Below are positions 7,282 to 8,368 of a stretch of DNA of 8,368 nt, piece after piece. The stretch lies in NCBI GenBank assembly GCA_964415715.1, contig CAYQBK010000029.1, forward strand, positions 1 through 8,368, given 5' to 3'. The notes beneath the pieces are model-generated. The model was not told the DNA's origin, did not search any database, and saw only the letters and a program-made list of their open reading frames with translations. The stretch is from DALYDK01 sp964415715. GTDB lineage: Bacteria > Patescibacteriota > Saccharimonadia > Saccharimonadales > CAIOMD01. A program made the translations under genes and the position numbers. How positions within the stretch are numbered: position 1 is the stretch's first letter; the number at the start of each line of letters is the position of its first letter.

Positions 7282-8368
7282 TTATTTATCCTCTTTTATT
7301 AAAAATGTGTTTAATGCACTGCGAATATCCTTGGCCTGATAATAAAAATCGTCTGGCTTATTGCTATTGGCTAGCTTTGGGCCAATAGCAGCTTTGAAGC
7401 CCAATTTCTTTGCCTCTGATATGCGCTTTTCGACCCATGGGACATGGCGAACCTCTCCACTCAAGCCAACTTCACCAAAAACAACTGCGTCGTTTTTGAG
7501 TTGCATACCCTTTGCGGCCGAAGCTATAGCCATTATAACAGCCAGATCAGCTGCTGGTTCGGTTATTTTGATACCACCAACAATATTGATATATATATCT
7601 TTGTCAGCCAGTTTTAGCTTGGTGCGTCTTTCTAACATCGCCACTATCAGGTTTAATCGATTTAAATCATAGCCACTAGTGGCTCGTTTGGGGTAACCAT
7701 ACGAAGTAGTGTTGACCAGTGCTTGAACCTCTACTAATAGCGGCCTAGTTCCCTCGAGTGTCGCCAATACCACCGAACCATCACTTTTTTGTCGCTCAGC
7801 GAGTAACGAAGCAGATGGATTATCGACAATTTTCAAACCATTTTCGTACATTTCTAATATCGCAGCTTCGTTGGTCGACCCAAAACGGTTCTTTAGTGCT
7901 CTGAGCACCCTAACCCCGCCATAACGGTTACCTTCGAGCTGCAAAACAACATCTACCACATGTTCCAGCACTTTTGGTCCGGCGATTGAACCCTCTTTGG
8001 TAACATGGCCAACAACTATCAGTGCAGTGTTCGATTTTTTGGCCTGAATACTAATAAGACTAGTGCTGTTGGTTATTTGGCTAACTGTGCCGGGTGAGCT
8101 TGATATTTCATCTGTTGATATTGTCTGTATAGAATCAACAATAACCAAGCCAAATTCACCAGCGCTAAGTGTGGCGGCGATATCATTGGCACTACTACTG
8201 CTAGCTATCTTAAGATTATTATGAACCGCACCCAAACGCTTAGCTCGCATACTTACCTGATTGGCCGATTCTTCACCACTGATATATAGAACTTTTTGGC
8301 CTTTTGCAGAATTGTAAGCCAGTTGCATGAGCAGTGTACTTTTACCTATGCCGGGCTCGCCAGCAATA
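7282..8368 (-). CDS. radA: DNA repair protein RadA (Sms), 5' end beyond window
   Basis: RadA is a RecA-like, DnaB-type ATPase that drives branch migration in recombination. The frame stays open to the right edge, so the apparent Met at 8328 is internal. Directly upstream of it the codons give the Walker A loop GEPGIGKST (8361-8335). Visible are 361 residues of a usual 450-460; the start and the N-terminal C4 zinc finger lie outside. Walker B is LVIVDS (Asp at 8136-8134), and the RadA signature KNRFG is at 7893-7879 within LKNRFGSTNEAAILEM. The C-terminal Lon-protease-like domain runs from GYDLNRLNLIVAML through GGIKITEPAADLAV to FGEVGLSGEVR. The gene ends in TAA at 7284-7282, immediately followed by the TTG start of the YacL-like gene. 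All diagnostic motifs are intact, so identity is firm. Confidence 0.97.
   Translation of the reverse strand, partial: IAGEPGIGKSTLLMQLAYNSAKGQKVLYISGEESANQVSMRAKRLGAVHNNLKIASSSSANDIAATLSAGEFGLVIVDSIQTISTDEISSSPGTVSQITNSTSLISIQAKKSNTALIVVGHVTKEGSIAGPKVLEHVVDVVLQLEGNRYGGVRVLRALKNRFGSTNEAAILEMYENGLKIVDNPSASLLAERQKSDGSVVLATLEGTRPLLVEVQALVNTTSYGYPKRATSGYDLNRLNLIVAMLERRTKLKLADKDIYINIVGGIKITEPAADLAVIMAIASAAKGMQLKNDAVVFGEVGLSGEVRHVPWVEKRISEAKKLGFKAAIGPKLANSNKPDDFYYQAKDIRSALNTFLIKEDK
7289..7293 (-). promoter_or_regulatory. Ribosome binding site deciding the TTG start of the yacL-like gene
   Basis: On the minus strand AGAGGA lies inside the last codons of radA, with GAGGA 7 bases before the TTG at 7281. 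This optimal spacing is the main support for the TTG start and means translation of the PIN-TRAM gene is coupled to radA termination. Confidence 0.7.

Noticed and set aside
7361..7672. 103-codon plus-strand open frame opposite radA
   Set aside because: It mirrors the conserved Lon-like domain of RadA and shows no motif of its own.
8326..8328. ATG as the true start of RadA
   Set aside because: The frame continues upstream to the window edge and encodes the Walker A loop directly before it, so this Met is internal.
1..8368. Mobile element, CRISPR or toxin-antitoxin system
   Set aside because: I saw no transposase, direct or terminal repeats, or spacer array. The PIN domain protein is YacL-like with a TRAM domain and no antitoxin partner, unlike VapC toxins.

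Overview
This is an ordinary chromosomal housekeeping stretch from a moderately AT-rich bacterium (GC about 40% by eye). It carries no mobile element, CRISPR array, rRNA or tRNA that I can recognise. Tight packing (gaps of 0 to 15 bases inside gene strings), a TTG start, a compact PIN-TRAM protein placed next to radA, and a class A penicillin-binding protein with a long basic N-terminal tail together suggest a small-genome Patescibacteria/CPR member, most plausibly Saccharibacteria. That assignment is an inference from gene style and is not proven. Standard stop codons (TAA, TAG) are used and I see no sign of a recoded TGA.

Layout. Three minus-strand genes fill the left part and are transcribed right to left: recG (branched-DNA helicase), then a 273-residue protein with a zinc-dependent phospholipase C / P1-nuclease-type ligand pattern, then the N-terminal 195 codons of folC, which runs off the left edge. 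A 223-bp divergent intergenic region (3479-3701) follows. It holds an extended -10 promoter for the rightward gene, a weaker candidate promoter for recG, and a 7-bp perfect inverted repeat. The rightward gene is a complete bifunctional class A penicillin-binding protein of 906 residues. It converges, with only 7 bp between stop codons, on a minus-strand pair: radA (its 5' end lies beyond the right edge) followed with no gap by a YacL-like PIN-TRAM protein that starts at TTG.

How the genes relate. recG and radA both serve recombination and repair through branch migration and fork processing, but they belong to separate transcription units. The class A PBP is a cell-wall synthase. radA next to a YacL-type gene recalls the radA-disA-yacL order of Firmicutes with disA missing. 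The most interesting item is the phospholipase C/P1-nuclease-like protein: it appears to keep the whole metal-ligand set of that normally secreted family, yet it has no signal peptide and sits between recG and folC. I found no evidence for an entirely new multi-gene system in this window.
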